A stretch of 64,000 nt of DNA, taken from Seonamhaeicola algicola. GTDB taxonomy: Bacteria > Bacteroidota > Bacteroidia > Flavobacteriales > Flavobacteriaceae. Within the stretch, counting starts at the first letter, position 1, and the number at the start of each line of letters is the position of its first letter. Shown one piece after another: positions 17,101 through 25,207 of the stretch. The stretch is taken from the NCBI RefSeq assembly GCF_007997385.1, contig NZ_VOSC01000025.1, positions 124,292 through 188,291 of the forward strand, written 5' to 3'. The notes below the pieces were generated by a model, which saw nothing but the letters and a program-made list of their open reading frames with translations, was not told the DNA's origin and ran no database searches. A program made the translations under genes and the position numbers.

Positions 17101-17867
17101 GCAATACTGGTTGAAGGTTTTTCAATTTGAGTTTTAGAAACACCCACATATGACCCTGTTGCGCGTTCTTTAGAAATTTCGCGGTATCCTGATGAAACAA
17201 TTACAACTTCATCAAGAGAGCTTAATTCTTCTTTTAACTCAATGTTATAAAAAGTTTTACTTGAAGTAATTTGTGTTTTGAAATATTCATAACCTAAGCC
17301 AGAGGCTACTAAATAATATCCAACTTCAGCTTTTAATGAGAATTTACCATCAATATCGGTAGCGGTTCCTCTAATTATAAAATCGCTAGATATTTTACCA
17401 GAGCCAGGTTCTCTACTTGCTACATACACAGTAATACCGGGTAAGGGCATGCCATTTTTATCAGTAATAGTTCCTGTTAATACTATATCTTGTACATCAG
17501 CAGCTTTTCTAATGGTAATGGTATTGTTGGCAGAAATATTAAACTTAAAGTTGCCTTTTGAGAGGCTTTTTTCTAAAAGTCTGTTCGCTTTTACAATACC
17601 TTTTTTTACATCTACTTTTGGGTAGTTTCTAAACATGTCAGACCTGTAAATAAATCTGTAATCTGTTTGTGCTTTAATTAGATCAAAAACTTCATCAACA
17701 GAAAGGGTTTGGTCTGCTTCAATTTTCACCTTAGCATTTTGAGACATAATGTTTGTGGATGAGAAGCCAAAAACTGTGGTACATAATAAGAATATAAATG
17801 TTCTCATAATGATTTTAGGGAGCTTTTTTCTTAACAAGAAAAAAACCTTTGTTAATTTAAATTCCAT
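14175..17867 (-). CDS. SusC/RagA TonB-dependent outer-membrane transporter with STN signalling domain (locus 1)
   Basis: A 1,230-residue outer-membrane beta-barrel importer energised by TonB. After a long positively charged leader and signal peptide (to about residue 43) comes an STN domain (about 45-125, with SVDEVFDLIKAQTDYRFIYRSD). STN is the part that contacts FecR-type anti-sigma factors. A carboxypeptidase-regulatory-like domain (about 128-215, VLTGTITDKNGMPLPGITV) follows. Then come the plug (about 225-360, with the family block SVTVLKDAAAASIWGAKAAN) and the barrel, ending in the aromatic FGMNLNF. It follows the fecR gene by 96 bases on the same strand, matching the FecA-FecR-FecI logic. 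A shorter start at Met21 is possible, but the long leader is common in this subfamily. Confidence 0.97.
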   Translation of the reverse strand: MEFKLTKVFFLLRKKLPKIIMRTFIFLLCTTVFGFSSTNIMSQNAKVKIEADQTLSVDEVFDLIKAQTDYRFIYRSDMFRNYPKVDVKKGIVKANRLLEKSLSKGNFKFNISANNTITIRKAADVQDIVLTGTITDKNGMPLPGITVYVASREPGSGKISSDFIIRGTATDIDGKFSLKAEVGYYLVASGLGYEYFKTQITSSKTFYNIELKEELSSLDEVVIVSSGYREISKERATGSYVGVSKTQIEKPSTSIAERLTGAVAGLQTTTNADGSIDIQIRGQSSLTANAQPLIVVDGFPIDSGLNIAGDLGIFGSNSPNIQGGFGTINPNDVESVTVLKDAAAASIWGAKAANGVIVITTKKGKKGKTSVSVSSFVRASSKIDLDYALARANSQETLAYEQAGFNTNFFGSVIGNPPGISPRDLGAQSQAIVAMNEARLGRISEADRDATLAYLASLDNKKQIRDNLLNAPLVSQHNIAINGGNEKMSNSLSLMYEDSKTFFQGDKQTKYLVNFRNNTKLSKRLNFEFSAMLQHNDIDTNSGQEDPLFGTGGMLNTIKSLAPWDMLRNDDGSLTDMSYLKYYRPNLNAFVPFNNFAYSDWSYNPITEVNNRDLNTKQLNARINAGLTLDLIKGMKLSSRIQYEIFNSDAENYYSEKTFDVRQFVNETSGPEWNFGGVPTQLVPKGGILEQGKSEIRSYNFRNQLSYNRTFGDKHNIDFIAGTEVSNRVFSTTSNPTAFGYDPERLTTSRLLADVDTHSLWNFFPARFTSFFYNFNLAPEHTFTERTNRFFSMYGNLAYSYNNKYTISGSYRTDAANIVAPDPELRYDPFWSVGLGWHISKEEFMANLTWVDRLSLRATYGAGGNIIPSASFTPLINLSNSLNDVTNQITASITDLGNPELRWEKTYSWNIGADFSLFNNKINGAIDVYNKQGKDLIVNQNLTSVYGTTSQLLNRGEMVNKGVEISLGSTLPISGNDIVWSGNLTFSHNKNEITSFKRGVYDATELTSGPTTSYREDYDANTLWSYKYGGMFDFGSGTPEPTVIGVNGELAPLTTFVNGDARLFMEAQGTTNAPTIVGFRNSFKLYDFNLSFIVTGKFGHVFRRQSFNYDAFTGGNSSVNEKYNEVANGNPNSIIPIPENQPRYFFYGRFYPYMNYLTENADHIRFQEINLTYNLPQKLTSKLGLNSFSLYAQANNVGVVLFNDFDEDPEFPKGTLRPQATFTFGMNLNF

Positions 17868-17963
17868 AAATTTGTTAGCGTTAATTAGTTAGACATTAAT
17901 TAATTGATTAGGGGGAACTTGAGGTTTGTGTTGTGAGAATTCCTAGCCTCATTTCCCTTTTTT

Positions 17964-19106
17964 TTACCTAAATATTATAGTTTTATTATTTATTTCATAC
18001 GGTACATTGTTTGTGTTGTAAATTGTATTTAGTATTTCTTCTATAGTTTGGTTTTTATCTAGTATTCCTGTAAACTCAATGTTTTCTACGTCTTTATTAA
18101 CAAAAACAACATCAGAGTCATACCACCTTGTAAGTACTTTCATTATTTTATTAAGGGGCATATCTTTAAAACTAAATACGCCACTTTTCCATGATACTAC
18201 GCTATAAATATCGGTTACATTGTTTAGGGTAATATTGTTGGTTGTTTTGTTTAATACTGTTTGTTGGTTTGGTTTTACAGCAACAATACTAGCGCCTAAT
18301 TTTAAATTTATTTTACCTTCAATAAGTGTAGAGTAAATTTCATTTTCGTTGTTATATGCTTTAATATTAAACTCTGTGCCTAATACTTCAATTTCTTGGT
18401 TATTTGTAGTAACACTAAATTTAGTGCCGTTGTTTTTGTGACTTGGAGACACATCAAAATACGCTTCGCCATAAACTAGCTCAACCTGTCTTTTTTCTGT
18501 GTTTGCAAAACTTACAGGATATTTAAGTTTAGATTCTGAATTTAACCAAACCTGTGTGCCATCATCTAATTTTAAATAATATTGCCCGCCTCTTGGTATG
18601 GTTAAATAATTGTATGCAGTTTCAGTGCTTTTTTGGTTAGGCTTGTTATAAACTATTTCTTCGCCATTGCTAGAAATGTTGCTTGTAATGTAATTTTGGC
18701 CTTTGGCTAGTGTTATGTTTGTACCGTCTCCTAGGGTTAAAATAGCTTTGTCTGTACCCGTTTCAATATTGTTATTTACAATAATTGGTGTGTTGTTATA
18801 TTGGTTTTTATTGTTTAAAAAGAAAGAAACAGCTAATAATAATACCACTGAGGCAGCAGCTGCATATTTAAATATGTTCTTTTTATAAAATGGAATAACC
18901 TTAGGTTTTTTGTTAATTTCTTTCCAAACATTATTTAGGGCTTCATCAACATTTACACTTGTGTAGGTGTTGTTTAGGTTAAAATCGTCCGTTATGAAAT
19001 TTTTAAATATTTCTTGGTTTTTGGGTTTTTTTAACCAGTCTTTTAGCTTATTTAGTTCTATATTATCAATAGAATTGGTTAAGTATTTAATAATTATCTT
19101 TTTCAA
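17964..19106 (-). CDS. FecR-type anti-sigma factor (locus 1)
   Basis: An inner-membrane regulator that holds an ECF sigma factor and releases or activates it when the STN domain of SusC signals. At 380 residues it shows the family layout. A cytoplasmic N-terminal part (1-75, with LKDWLKKPKNQEIF) comes first, then one membrane span (about 80-97, FKYAAAASVVLLLAVSFFL). The FecR periplasmic domain follows (about 165-270, starting at LTIPRGGQYYLKLDDGTQVW). The C-terminus is an STN-like domain (DMPLNKIMKVLTRWYDSDVVF). It lies just upstream of susC and is divergent from the sigma gene, which is less common than the sigma-then-fecR order seen in locus 2. Confidence 0.95.
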   Translation of the reverse strand: MKKIIIKYLTNSIDNIELNKLKDWLKKPKNQEIFKNFITDDFNLNNTYTSVNVDEALNNVWKEINKKPKVIPFYKKNIFKYAAAASVVLLLAVSFFLNNKNQYNNTPIIVNNNIETGTDKAILTLGDGTNITLAKGQNYITSNISSNGEEIVYNKPNQKSTETAYNYLTIPRGGQYYLKLDDGTQVWLNSESKLKYPVSFANTEKRQVELVYGEAYFDVSPSHKNNGTKFSVTTNNQEIEVLGTEFNIKAYNNENEIYSTLIEGKINLKLGASIVAVKPNQQTVLNKTTNNITLNNVTDIYSVVSWKSGVFSFKDMPLNKIMKVLTRWYDSDVVFVNKDVENIEFTGILDKNQTIEEILNTIYNTNNVPYEINNKTIIFR

Positions 19107-19159
19107 TTTTTTGTAAATTATGTGGTGTTATATTTATGTGTCGGTTTAGTTTTATAAAA

Positions 19160-19167
19160 ACCCTTAA
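19160..19167 (-). promoter_or_regulatory. TTAAGGGT octamer upstream of fecR (locus 1)
   Basis: TTAAGGGT on the minus strand, 53 bases before the fecR start and followed by an AT-rich stretch; it is the same octamer as in front of the second fecR and the TlpA operon. Probably part of an ECF-sigma promoter read into fecR-susC-susD. Confidence 0.45.
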
Positions 19168-19243
19168 AAGAATTTAACATTTTTTTTAAATTTTTTTTTT
19201 AGGATTTATATTTTCACTTTTGTGTATAAGAATGGATTAATTA

Positions 19244-19810
19244 ATGCAGGATTTAGATCTTATACATGCTATAAAATTAGATGATAAGAATGCTTTTGAA
19301 GTATTGTTTCAAAAGTATTACACTAATCTTGTGAATTATATTTTGGTTTACACACAGCATAAACCTACGGCCGAAGATATTGTGCAACAGGTGTTTATAA
19401 ATATTTGGGTTAAGCGTAGTGAACTTAATGTTACCAAATCTGTTAAAGGATATTTATATACCGTGGCTCATAGAGCTTACATTGATTTTTATAGAAGTAC
19501 TAAACGTAGAGATGCTTTTTTTGATGAGTTAAAAGAAAAAGCTTTACGAGATGCTATTAAAGAAAATAAACACATAGTTAAGCAGCGCATAAGAAAATTA
19601 CAACAAATTGTAGAAACACTGCCACCTAAATGCAAGGAGATTTTAGAACTCAATAAATTACACGGATTAAAATATCAAGAAATAGCTGAGAAACTTCAAA
19701 TTTCGGTTAAAACAGTTGAGTCTCAAATGCGTATAGCTTACCAACGTATTAGAGAAGGTTTTGATAATGATTCTACAGTGTTAGTATTTATTACAGATTT
19801 GTTTACTTAA
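19244..19810 (+). CDS. ECF RNA polymerase sigma factor (locus 1)
   Basis: A 188-residue sigma-70-family factor of the FecI-like group. Region 2 lies at about residues 10-75 (AFEVLFQKYYTNLVNYIL; AEDIVQQVFINIWVKR). Region 4 lies at about 115-170 (LPPKCKEILELNKLHGLKYQEIAEKLQISVKTVESQM), with the helix-turn-helix in its second half. No extra domains. It should recruit RNA polymerase to the fecR-susC-susD genes that are divergent from it, and perhaps to the TlpA operon. Its stop codon overlaps that of the convergent AraC-type gene by a few bases. Confidence 0.96.
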   Translation: MQDLDLIHAIKLDDKNAFEVLFQKYYTNLVNYILVYTQHKPTAEDIVQQVFINIWVKRSELNVTKSVKGYLYTVAHRAYIDFYRSTKRRDAFFDELKEKALRDAIKENKHIVKQRIRKLQQIVETLPPKCKEILELNKLHGLKYQEIAEKLQISVKTVESQMRIAYQRIREGFDNDSTVLVFITDLFT

Positions 19811-20622
19811 TGTTGTAATTTATAAGCACTGGGTGTAAAACCAATGTGCCTTTTAAAATACTTTGTAAAGTGTGAGTTGTCTTTAAAAGATAGGGTATAA
19901 GCAATTTCGGTAATAGTTTTATCTGTGTAAAGCAACAGGCGTTTGGCTTCACTTAAAATATAATCTGAAATAACTTCTGAAGCAGATTTTCCGCATTCAT
20001 TTCTGCAACTTGTATTTAAATTTTGCGGGCTAGTATTTAGCAGTTCAGCATAATATTCAACACTATTTGATAGCTTATTTTCATTAGCTAATAAATCTGT
20101 AAATTTATGATACACACTGTTGTTTAACTGTTGGTCATTGGTGTTAAATTGTAAAAGTTTACCTAATAAAGCTTTTAGCAAACCTTCAATAATACTTCTG
20201 CTTTTAGTTTTACTTTTATATTCAGTAGATAACAGTTCAAAAATTGTAATAATAGAGGTGTTGTCTTTTGGTGTAAAATGAGTAAACGCACTTATTTTTA
20301 ATAATAATTGATGTAATTCAAAATCAGCACAATCATCAATAAATTCTTTTTTAATAATAATTACAAAGCCTTCAGGTTCTGTGGTTATGTCCCAAAAGTG
20401 GACTTGCTCTTTTCTTACAACAAAAAAAATAGGAGGTTTAATAGTAATTTTTAAGTTATCAATAGCATGATACCCAGTTGCATTTGTAAAGTAAACAAAC
20501 TCTAAATATTTGTTGTGTTTGTGGGGCGCCGTTTTTCTAACACTTTTTTTAAAAGGTTCAATTTTTATTGTGTCTATAGATTGAGTTTTGTCTTTTATTT
20601 TTAAAACTGCAGCGTCTTTCAT
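19807..20622 (-). CDS. AraC-family transcriptional regulator
   Basis: A 271-residue DNA-binding regulator. The N-terminal 150 residues resemble an AraC-type sensing cupin (PHKHNKYLEFVYFTNATGYH). Residues about 170-271 hold two helix-turn-helix motifs (YAELLNTSPQNLNTSCRNECGKSASEVISDY; ITEIAYTLSFKDNSHFTKYFKRHIGFTPSAYK), which is the diagnostic AraC/XylS arrangement. It is convergent with the ECF sigma gene, sharing four bases including both stop codons, so mRNA collision is possible. The regulated genes are not evident; the adjacent uptake locus is the obvious candidate. Confidence 0.94.
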   Translation of the reverse strand: MKDAAVLKIKDKTQSIDTIKIEPFKKSVRKTAPHKHNKYLEFVYFTNATGYHAIDNLKITIKPPIFFVVRKEQVHFWDITTEPEGFVIIIKKEFIDDCADFELHQLLLKISAFTHFTPKDNTSIITIFELLSTEYKSKTKSRSIIEGLLKALLGKLLQFNTNDQQLNNSVYHKFTDLLANENKLSNSVEYYAELLNTSPQNLNTSCRNECGKSASEVISDYILSEAKRLLLYTDKTITEIAYTLSFKDNSHFTKYFKRHIGFTPSAYKLQH

Positions 20623-20820
20623 TATTTAAAATGTCAATTTACAAAAACACAAATTTAGTGCTTACTTTTAGTTAATGCTTAAAATTTAAGTTCAAATTAG
20701 GTAGTAAAAGGGTTTTATTTGGCTATATATAATTTTTATATAGTTTTTACATGTTATAAATTCATACTTTTTTGCTTCAAGTTATTTTGTAAATTGCGGG
20801 GCAGATTAATAGTTTAATAT

Positions 20821-21840
20821 ATGGTAACATTAAAGCAGTTAGCAAGAGAGTTGAATGTTTCAATATCAACGGTTTCTAAAGCACTTAATAATAGTGAAGA
20901 AATTGGAGAAGAAACTGTAAGGCGTGTAAAAGAGCTTGCAGAACTGTATAATTATAAGCCAAATAAAGTTGCTTTAAGCCTAAAGCAAAACAAAACTAAA
21001 ACTATTGGTGTAATTATTCCTAACATATTAAATCATTTTTTGGCTAAAGTTTTATTTGGTATAGAGCGTGAAGCCACTAAACTTGGTTACAATATAATAA
21101 CGTGCATATCAAACGAATCTTTAGATAAAGAAAAAGAAAGTTTGCAAATTCTGGCAAATGGTAGTGTTGATGGTTTTATATTAAGTGTTGCCGAAGAAAC
21201 CCAAATTAAAAACGAAGTTGATCATTTTAAAAAAACCATTAGTCAAGGCTTACCTATTGTAATGTTTGATAGAGTGGCACATGATGTTATGTGCGATAAA
21301 GTTATTGTTGATGATTTTGATGCTACTTATAATGCAACAAAAGGGCTGTTAAATGAAGGAAGAAAGCGTATAGCATTTATTAGTAATATAGATCAAATTA
21401 GTGTTGGTAAACTTAGAGAGCGTGGTTATGCAAAAGCCATTTTAGAAAACCATGACATGGAACCTATTACGCTAATAATTAAAAAGAAAGACGATCATCA
21501 AAAGAAGATAAAATCGTTTTTAAAGAAAAATAAAGATATTGATGGCGTTATTGCTGCCGATAGCTCATCAGGCATTATTGCAATTAACACAGCGGTAAAC
21601 CAGGGAAAGAAAGTGCCTAAAGATATATCTGTTATAGGTTACGCTAGTAGAGCAGATTCAAATCATACACTCCCACGATTAACCACAATAAGGCAACATG
21701 CCAAAGTTATTGGAGCTAATGCAGCCCAAATGCTGGTTCATAGGTTACAGAACATGCACTTAAATGAAGATGTAAAGACTAAAATAGTGAAAACCAGCTT
21801 AGTAAAAACAAAATCTATTTTGAAAGAAAATAACCCATAA
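20821..21840 (+). CDS. LacI-family transcriptional regulator
   Basis: A 339-residue repressor/activator. The N-terminal helix-turn-helix covers about residues 3-25 (TLKQLARELNVSISTVSKAL), followed by the hinge. A periplasmic-binding-protein-like sensor domain (from GVIIPNILNHFLAKVLFGIE onward) would bind a sugar or related ligand. It is divergent from the AraC-type gene, with 198 bases between them. No sugar-metabolism gene is adjacent, so its target cannot be deduced; the GH13/SusD locus at the right end of the window is too far away to link. Confidence 0.95.
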   Translation: MVTLKQLARELNVSISTVSKALNNSEEIGEETVRRVKELAELYNYKPNKVALSLKQNKTKTIGVIIPNILNHFLAKVLFGIEREATKLGYNIITCISNESLDKEKESLQILANGSVDGFILSVAEETQIKNEVDHFKKTISQGLPIVMFDRVAHDVMCDKVIVDDFDATYNATKGLLNEGRKRIAFISNIDQISVGKLRERGYAKAILENHDMEPITLIIKKKDDHQKKIKSFLKKNKDIDGVIAADSSSGIIAINTAVNQGKKVPKDISVIGYASRADSNHTLPRLTTIRQHAKVIGANAAQMLVHRLQNMHLNEDVKTKIVKTSLVKTKSILKENNP

Positions 21841-22147
21841 TCTGTGCTTTAACGATTTTATTTACTTTTTATCGATTTTATAATTACTATAAGTGTATTT
21901 TAACCTAGTTTAGCAACGCTTAACAGAAATATCACCCTCAGTTGTTAAGTAATTTAATCCATTTTAAATAGTGAATTTCTTTCACAACCTTCCCTCATAA
22001 TTAAATTGCGTGTTTTTTTCGCGTCAATTTAAGGTTAATTATTCCATTGTACCCTCAACAGTCAGGTTTTGATGTATTTCAAAATCTAATAGAAATGAGT
22101 TTTTCAAAAATTTAAATAAATAATTAAACCTTAAAAACCGAAAAATT
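21841..22147. other. Intergenic region upstream of small lipoprotein
   Basis: About 300 AT-rich bases. Two similar ATCGATTTTAT/ACGATTTTAT stretches (near 21852 and 21870) were noticed. I see no clear promoter with the TAnnTTTG element and no further gene. Confidence 0.4.
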
Positions 22148-22294
22148 ATGAAAGCCCTAAAAATTACTTTAGCAATTGCAGTTTTATTAGCAACTTTAAC
22201 TTCTTGTACTAAACAAGATTTAAATGAAGACGATGTATTAGAATCTCCTGACACTAAAGAAGCACCATACACTGGTGGTAATGGTCAAGACTAG
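22148..22294 (+). CDS. 48-residue lipoprotein
   Basis: A short frame of 48 codons encodes a clear lipoprotein signal (MKALKITLAIAVLLATLTSC, lipidated Cys20). The remaining tail of 28 residues is acidic, ends in GGNGQD and has no recognisable domain. It is followed directly by a strong terminator, so it is a self-contained transcription unit just upstream of the histidine kinase gene. The lipobox, A-rich start region and terminator make it a real gene. The function is unknown; its position suggests a possible link to the two-component system. Confidence 0.75.
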   Translation: MKALKITLAIAVLLATLTSCTKQDLNEDDVLESPDTKEAPYTGGNGQD

Positions 22295-22317
22295 TTTTAA
22301 TTCTTAATCATATTTGT

Positions 22318-22348
22318 AAAATCCTGTGCCATGGCACAGGATTTTTTT
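22318..22348 (+). terminator. Terminator after small lipoprotein gene
   Basis: A near-perfect GC-rich palindrome (ATCCTGTGCCATGGCACAGGAT) is followed by T7; the centre CATG would form the loop. Confidence 0.88.
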
Positions 22349-22380
22349 GTTTAAGCATTTTTAATTTTAAAATATTACTA

Positions 22381-22388
22381 TAAATTTG
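22381..22388 (+). promoter_or_regulatory. -7 element of the histidine-kinase operon
   Basis: TAAATTTG matches TAnnTTTG and lies 23 bases upstream of the TTG start. No TTTG at the right distance was found for the -33 box. Confidence 0.5.
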
Positions 22389-22411
22389 AGAATATAAAAA
22401 TTATTATTTTC

Positions 22412-24244
22412 TTGAAGTTTAACTTACTGCATATAGTTTTAATGTGTGTTTTTTTAACTACAAATGCACAAATAACTAAAAATTTAGAATCTGTAGATTC
22501 TATTCAAAAACAACTGAAGTTGTTAAAAACAAACGATTCTTTAGAAATTGCAGGTAAGTATTTTCAAATTGGCGAAATTTATAGAAAATCTTTGTTAGGT
22601 GATAGCGCATATCATTATTTAAGAAAAGCCGAGAAACTATTTAAAGCCTATAACAGTAAATACGAAAGTGCCATGGCACTTTATGGTATAGCAGTAAGTC
22701 AAACTTATGATAAAGATTATACAGGAAGTGAACTAACATCTACCGAAGCTAGAGCTATTTTAAATGAATTGCCACCTACAAATAATGTAAATATGTATAA
22801 AGCTTACATATTTAATAATTTAGGTATTGTTTATGATGAGTTAGAGCAGTTTGAAGAATCTATTAATTATTATGAAAAATCATTACAATTAAAACGTAGT
22901 TTAGAAGGTGATTTTGAGAGAAGTATAGGCTTAACTTTAAATAATTTATTAAAAGTATACAGGCGGGCCGGAAAGTATAATTTGGCCATTGAAAAGTTTA
23001 ATGAAATAGTTGCAAACAAAAATCTTATTAAAAATTATCCTGATGTATATGTACTAGCATTAGGTAATTACGCCTATACATTATACCAATCAAAAAACCA
23101 TGAACAATTACCAGGTTTATATTTAAAAGCATTAAAAATTAGTGATAGTATAGGGGGCAGATATAATTCCATAATACTACATCAGCATTTAGCCGAATTT
23201 TATAATGATTTAAACAAGAAAGATTCAGCTAAATATTATGGCTACAAAGCCAAAGCGCTTTCAGAAGAATTTAATAATGATGATTTATTAAAATCCTTAC
23301 GCATTCTTTCAAAAATTGAAACAGGTGAAGTTGCTGCAAACCACTTAAGAAATTACGTTGTATTAAACGATAGTTTGCAAAAAATTGAACGCGCCAGACG
23401 TGATAAATTTGCCAGAATTAGGTTTGAAACTAAACAAATTGAGCAAGAAAATATTCGTATAAACAAAGAGCGCATGTGGCTTTTAATTATAACAATAGTA
23501 ATTATTATAACATCATTTTTACTATACCTAATAATACTTCAACGTAATAAAAATAAAGAATTACAATTTGCACAAAAACAACAAGCTTCCAACGAAGAAA
23601 TTTATAATTTAATGCTATCTCAAAATGAAAGTATTGAAGAAGCCAGAACTTTAGAAAAAAAACGTATTTCAGAAGAATTGCATGATGGCGTTTTAGGGCG
23701 CTTATTTGGTACACGCTTAAGTTTAGATAGCTTAAATATGAACAATACAGAGCAAGCTATAAAAACCCGTAGCCAATATATAAATGAGTTAAAAGCTATA
23801 GAAGAAGATATAAGAAAAGTATCACATGAATTAAATACCGATTTTGTGTCTGGTGCTGGATTTATAGATATAATTAAAACCTTAGTTGAAACCCAAACAT
23901 CAGTATATAATTTAAAATACAAACTATTACATGATGATACCATTAATTGGGATGCTGTAGCTAACAAAAATAAAATTCATATATACAGAATTATTCAAGA
24001 AACCCTTCATAATATTCACAAACACGCCAATGCTTTATTTGTTAAAATTAGTTTTAAACTAAAAAATAATGTAATTTGCTTAACGCTTGAAGATAATGGA
24101 AACGGTTTTGATGTAGATAAAGCTAAATCGGGCATAGGCTTAAAAAATATGACATCAAGAATAAAAGACATTAAAGGCAAACTAAACATAACATCAACAA
24201 AAAACAAAGGAACAACAGTAACAATTGAAGTTCCTATAGCATAA
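22412..24244 (+). CDS. TPR-containing sensor histidine kinase (HisKA_3 type)
   Basis: A membrane sensor kinase, partner of the LuxR-type regulator 13 bases downstream. The start is a TTG: no in-frame ATG exists upstream before a stop, and this TTG gives a proper signal peptide (MKFNLLHIVLMCVFLTTNAQ). Periplasmic residues about 30-320 form TPR repeats (NNLGIVYDELEQFEESINYYEKSLQLKR). A single membrane span follows (about 350-375). The dimerisation/phosphoacceptor helix has His424 in KKRISEELHDGVLGRL. The HATPase domain shows HIYRIIQETLHNIHKHANA, DNGNGF and GIGLKNM. This architecture is typical of flavobacterial NarL-type systems; the stimulus is unknown. Confidence 0.95.
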   Translation: MKFNLLHIVLMCVFLTTNAQITKNLESVDSIQKQLKLLKTNDSLEIAGKYFQIGEIYRKSLLGDSAYHYLRKAEKLFKAYNSKYESAMALYGIAVSQTYDKDYTGSELTSTEARAILNELPPTNNVNMYKAYIFNNLGIVYDELEQFEESINYYEKSLQLKRSLEGDFERSIGLTLNNLLKVYRRAGKYNLAIEKFNEIVANKNLIKNYPDVYVLALGNYAYTLYQSKNHEQLPGLYLKALKISDSIGGRYNSIILHQHLAEFYNDLNKKDSAKYYGYKAKALSEEFNNDDLLKSLRILSKIETGEVAANHLRNYVVLNDSLQKIERARRDKFARIRFETKQIEQENIRINKERMWLLIITIVIIITSFLLYLIILQRNKNKELQFAQKQQASNEEIYNLMLSQNESIEEARTLEKKRISEELHDGVLGRLFGTRLSLDSLNMNNTEQAIKTRSQYINELKAIEEDIRKVSHELNTDFVSGAGFIDIIKTLVETQTSVYNLKYKLLHDDTINWDAVANKNKIHIYRIIQETLHNIHKHANALFVKISFKLKNNVICLTLEDNGNGFDVDKAKSGIGLKNMTSRIKDIKGKLNITSTKNKGTTVTIEVPIA

Positions 24245-24257
24245 AACCATTGTTTTT

Positions 24258-24932
24258 ATGACTGAAAAAATTAAAATTTTAATGATTGATGATCATCCAA
24301 TGATTATTGAAGGTTATCAAAATACACTCTTATTCACAAAAAAAGATACTCAAGATTTACAAATAGATATAGCTAATAATTGCGATGAGGCGGTTAAACT
24401 TATGGATAAGTCTGTAAAAGAAAATTACCCTTATAATTTATTATTCATTGATATTAGTTTACCACCGTCAACAGATGGTAGAATGAGTTCTGGCGAAGAC
24501 TTAGCGGAATATGCTAGGTCTATTTTACCAGACGCAAAAATTATAATCTTAACTATGTTTAATGAATCATTTAGAATTCATAACATTATAAAAAATATTG
24601 AACCTGAAGGTTTTTTAATTAAAAGTGATTTAACATCTAGTGAGCTAGCAAGTGCATTTCAGGCTGTATTAAACAACCCACCTTTTTACAGTGGCACTGT
24701 TAATAGTTATATTAAAAAGGTAATAGCAAGTGATATTGTTATTGATGAAAAGAATAGAAAAATATTATATTTGCTTTCGCAAGGTATTAAAACTAAAAAC
24801 TTAGCTTCGCATTTAGATATTTCTTTAAGTGCAGTTGAAAAACGAAAAAAACAATTAAAAGAACTCTTTTCTGTAGAAGACGGACAAGATGAAACGCTAT
24901 TAAACGAAGCCAGAAAAAAAGGTTTTGTTTAG
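24258..24932 (+). CDS. LuxR/NarL-type response regulator
   Basis: A 224-residue DNA-binding regulator that should be phosphorylated by the preceding kinase. The receiver domain (about 1-135) has the acidic pair IDDH, phosphoacceptor Asp65 in LLFIDISLPP and a conserved Lys in GFLIKSD. The C-terminal helix-turn-helix (about 160-205, LLSQGIKTKNLASHLDISLSAVEKRKKQLKELF, in two parts) is GerE-like though diverged: the usual T-V-x-x-H pattern is replaced by S-A-V-E-K-R. Target genes are unknown. Confidence 0.94.
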   Translation: MTEKIKILMIDDHPMIIEGYQNTLLFTKKDTQDLQIDIANNCDEAVKLMDKSVKENYPYNLLFIDISLPPSTDGRMSSGEDLAEYARSILPDAKIIILTMFNESFRIHNIIKNIEPEGFLIKSDLTSSELASAFQAVLNNPPFYSGTVNSYIKKVIASDIVIDEKNRKILYLLSQGIKTKNLASHLDISLSAVEKRKKQLKELFSVEDGQDETLLNEARKKGFV

Positions 24933-25094
24933 TTTTATTAATTTATTCGACGAACGGTATTTTATATCGATTATTTTGTAAGCGCTTGTGTTTTAAAGGG
25001 TTTTGGTTAAAAAATACGCGCGTACTACTCAAAAAATACTCAATTCCATAACTAATTTACGGTTTTTCCACAGTAAATATTGGCTTACATTATG

Positions 25095-25207
25095 TATCTT
25101 TGTACTGTCAACACTTCAAAAATTAATTAATCCCTCAATTTTTTTTGTTGATAATAGCAATTTACAGCCCTGTGGAGGTGAGAGACCCACAGGGCTCTTC
25201 TTTTTTT
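25095..25207 (+). ncRNA. Candidate small RNA with own -7 box and terminator
   Basis: TATCTTTG (25095-25102) fits the TAnnTTTG -7 element, so transcription would start near 25109. About 90 bases later comes a strong GC-rich hairpin (AGCCCTGTGG / CCACAGGGCT, 10-base loop) followed by T-rich sequence. No start codon with a sensible frame lies between, and no plus-strand gene follows. No good -33 box was found. Not recognised as a known RNA family. Confidence 0.4.
25166..25207 (+). terminator. GC-rich terminator hairpin
   Basis: A 10-bp perfect stem with 10-base purine-rich loop AGGTGAGAGA, then CTTC and seven T. It is too far (over 230 bases) from the response-regulator stop to be its obvious terminator, but this remains an alternative. 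Confidence 0.8.

Noticed and set aside
22039-22272. Minus-strand frame over the small lipoprotein
   Set aside because: The plus-strand frame has a lipobox and a terminator; the opposite frame has neither.
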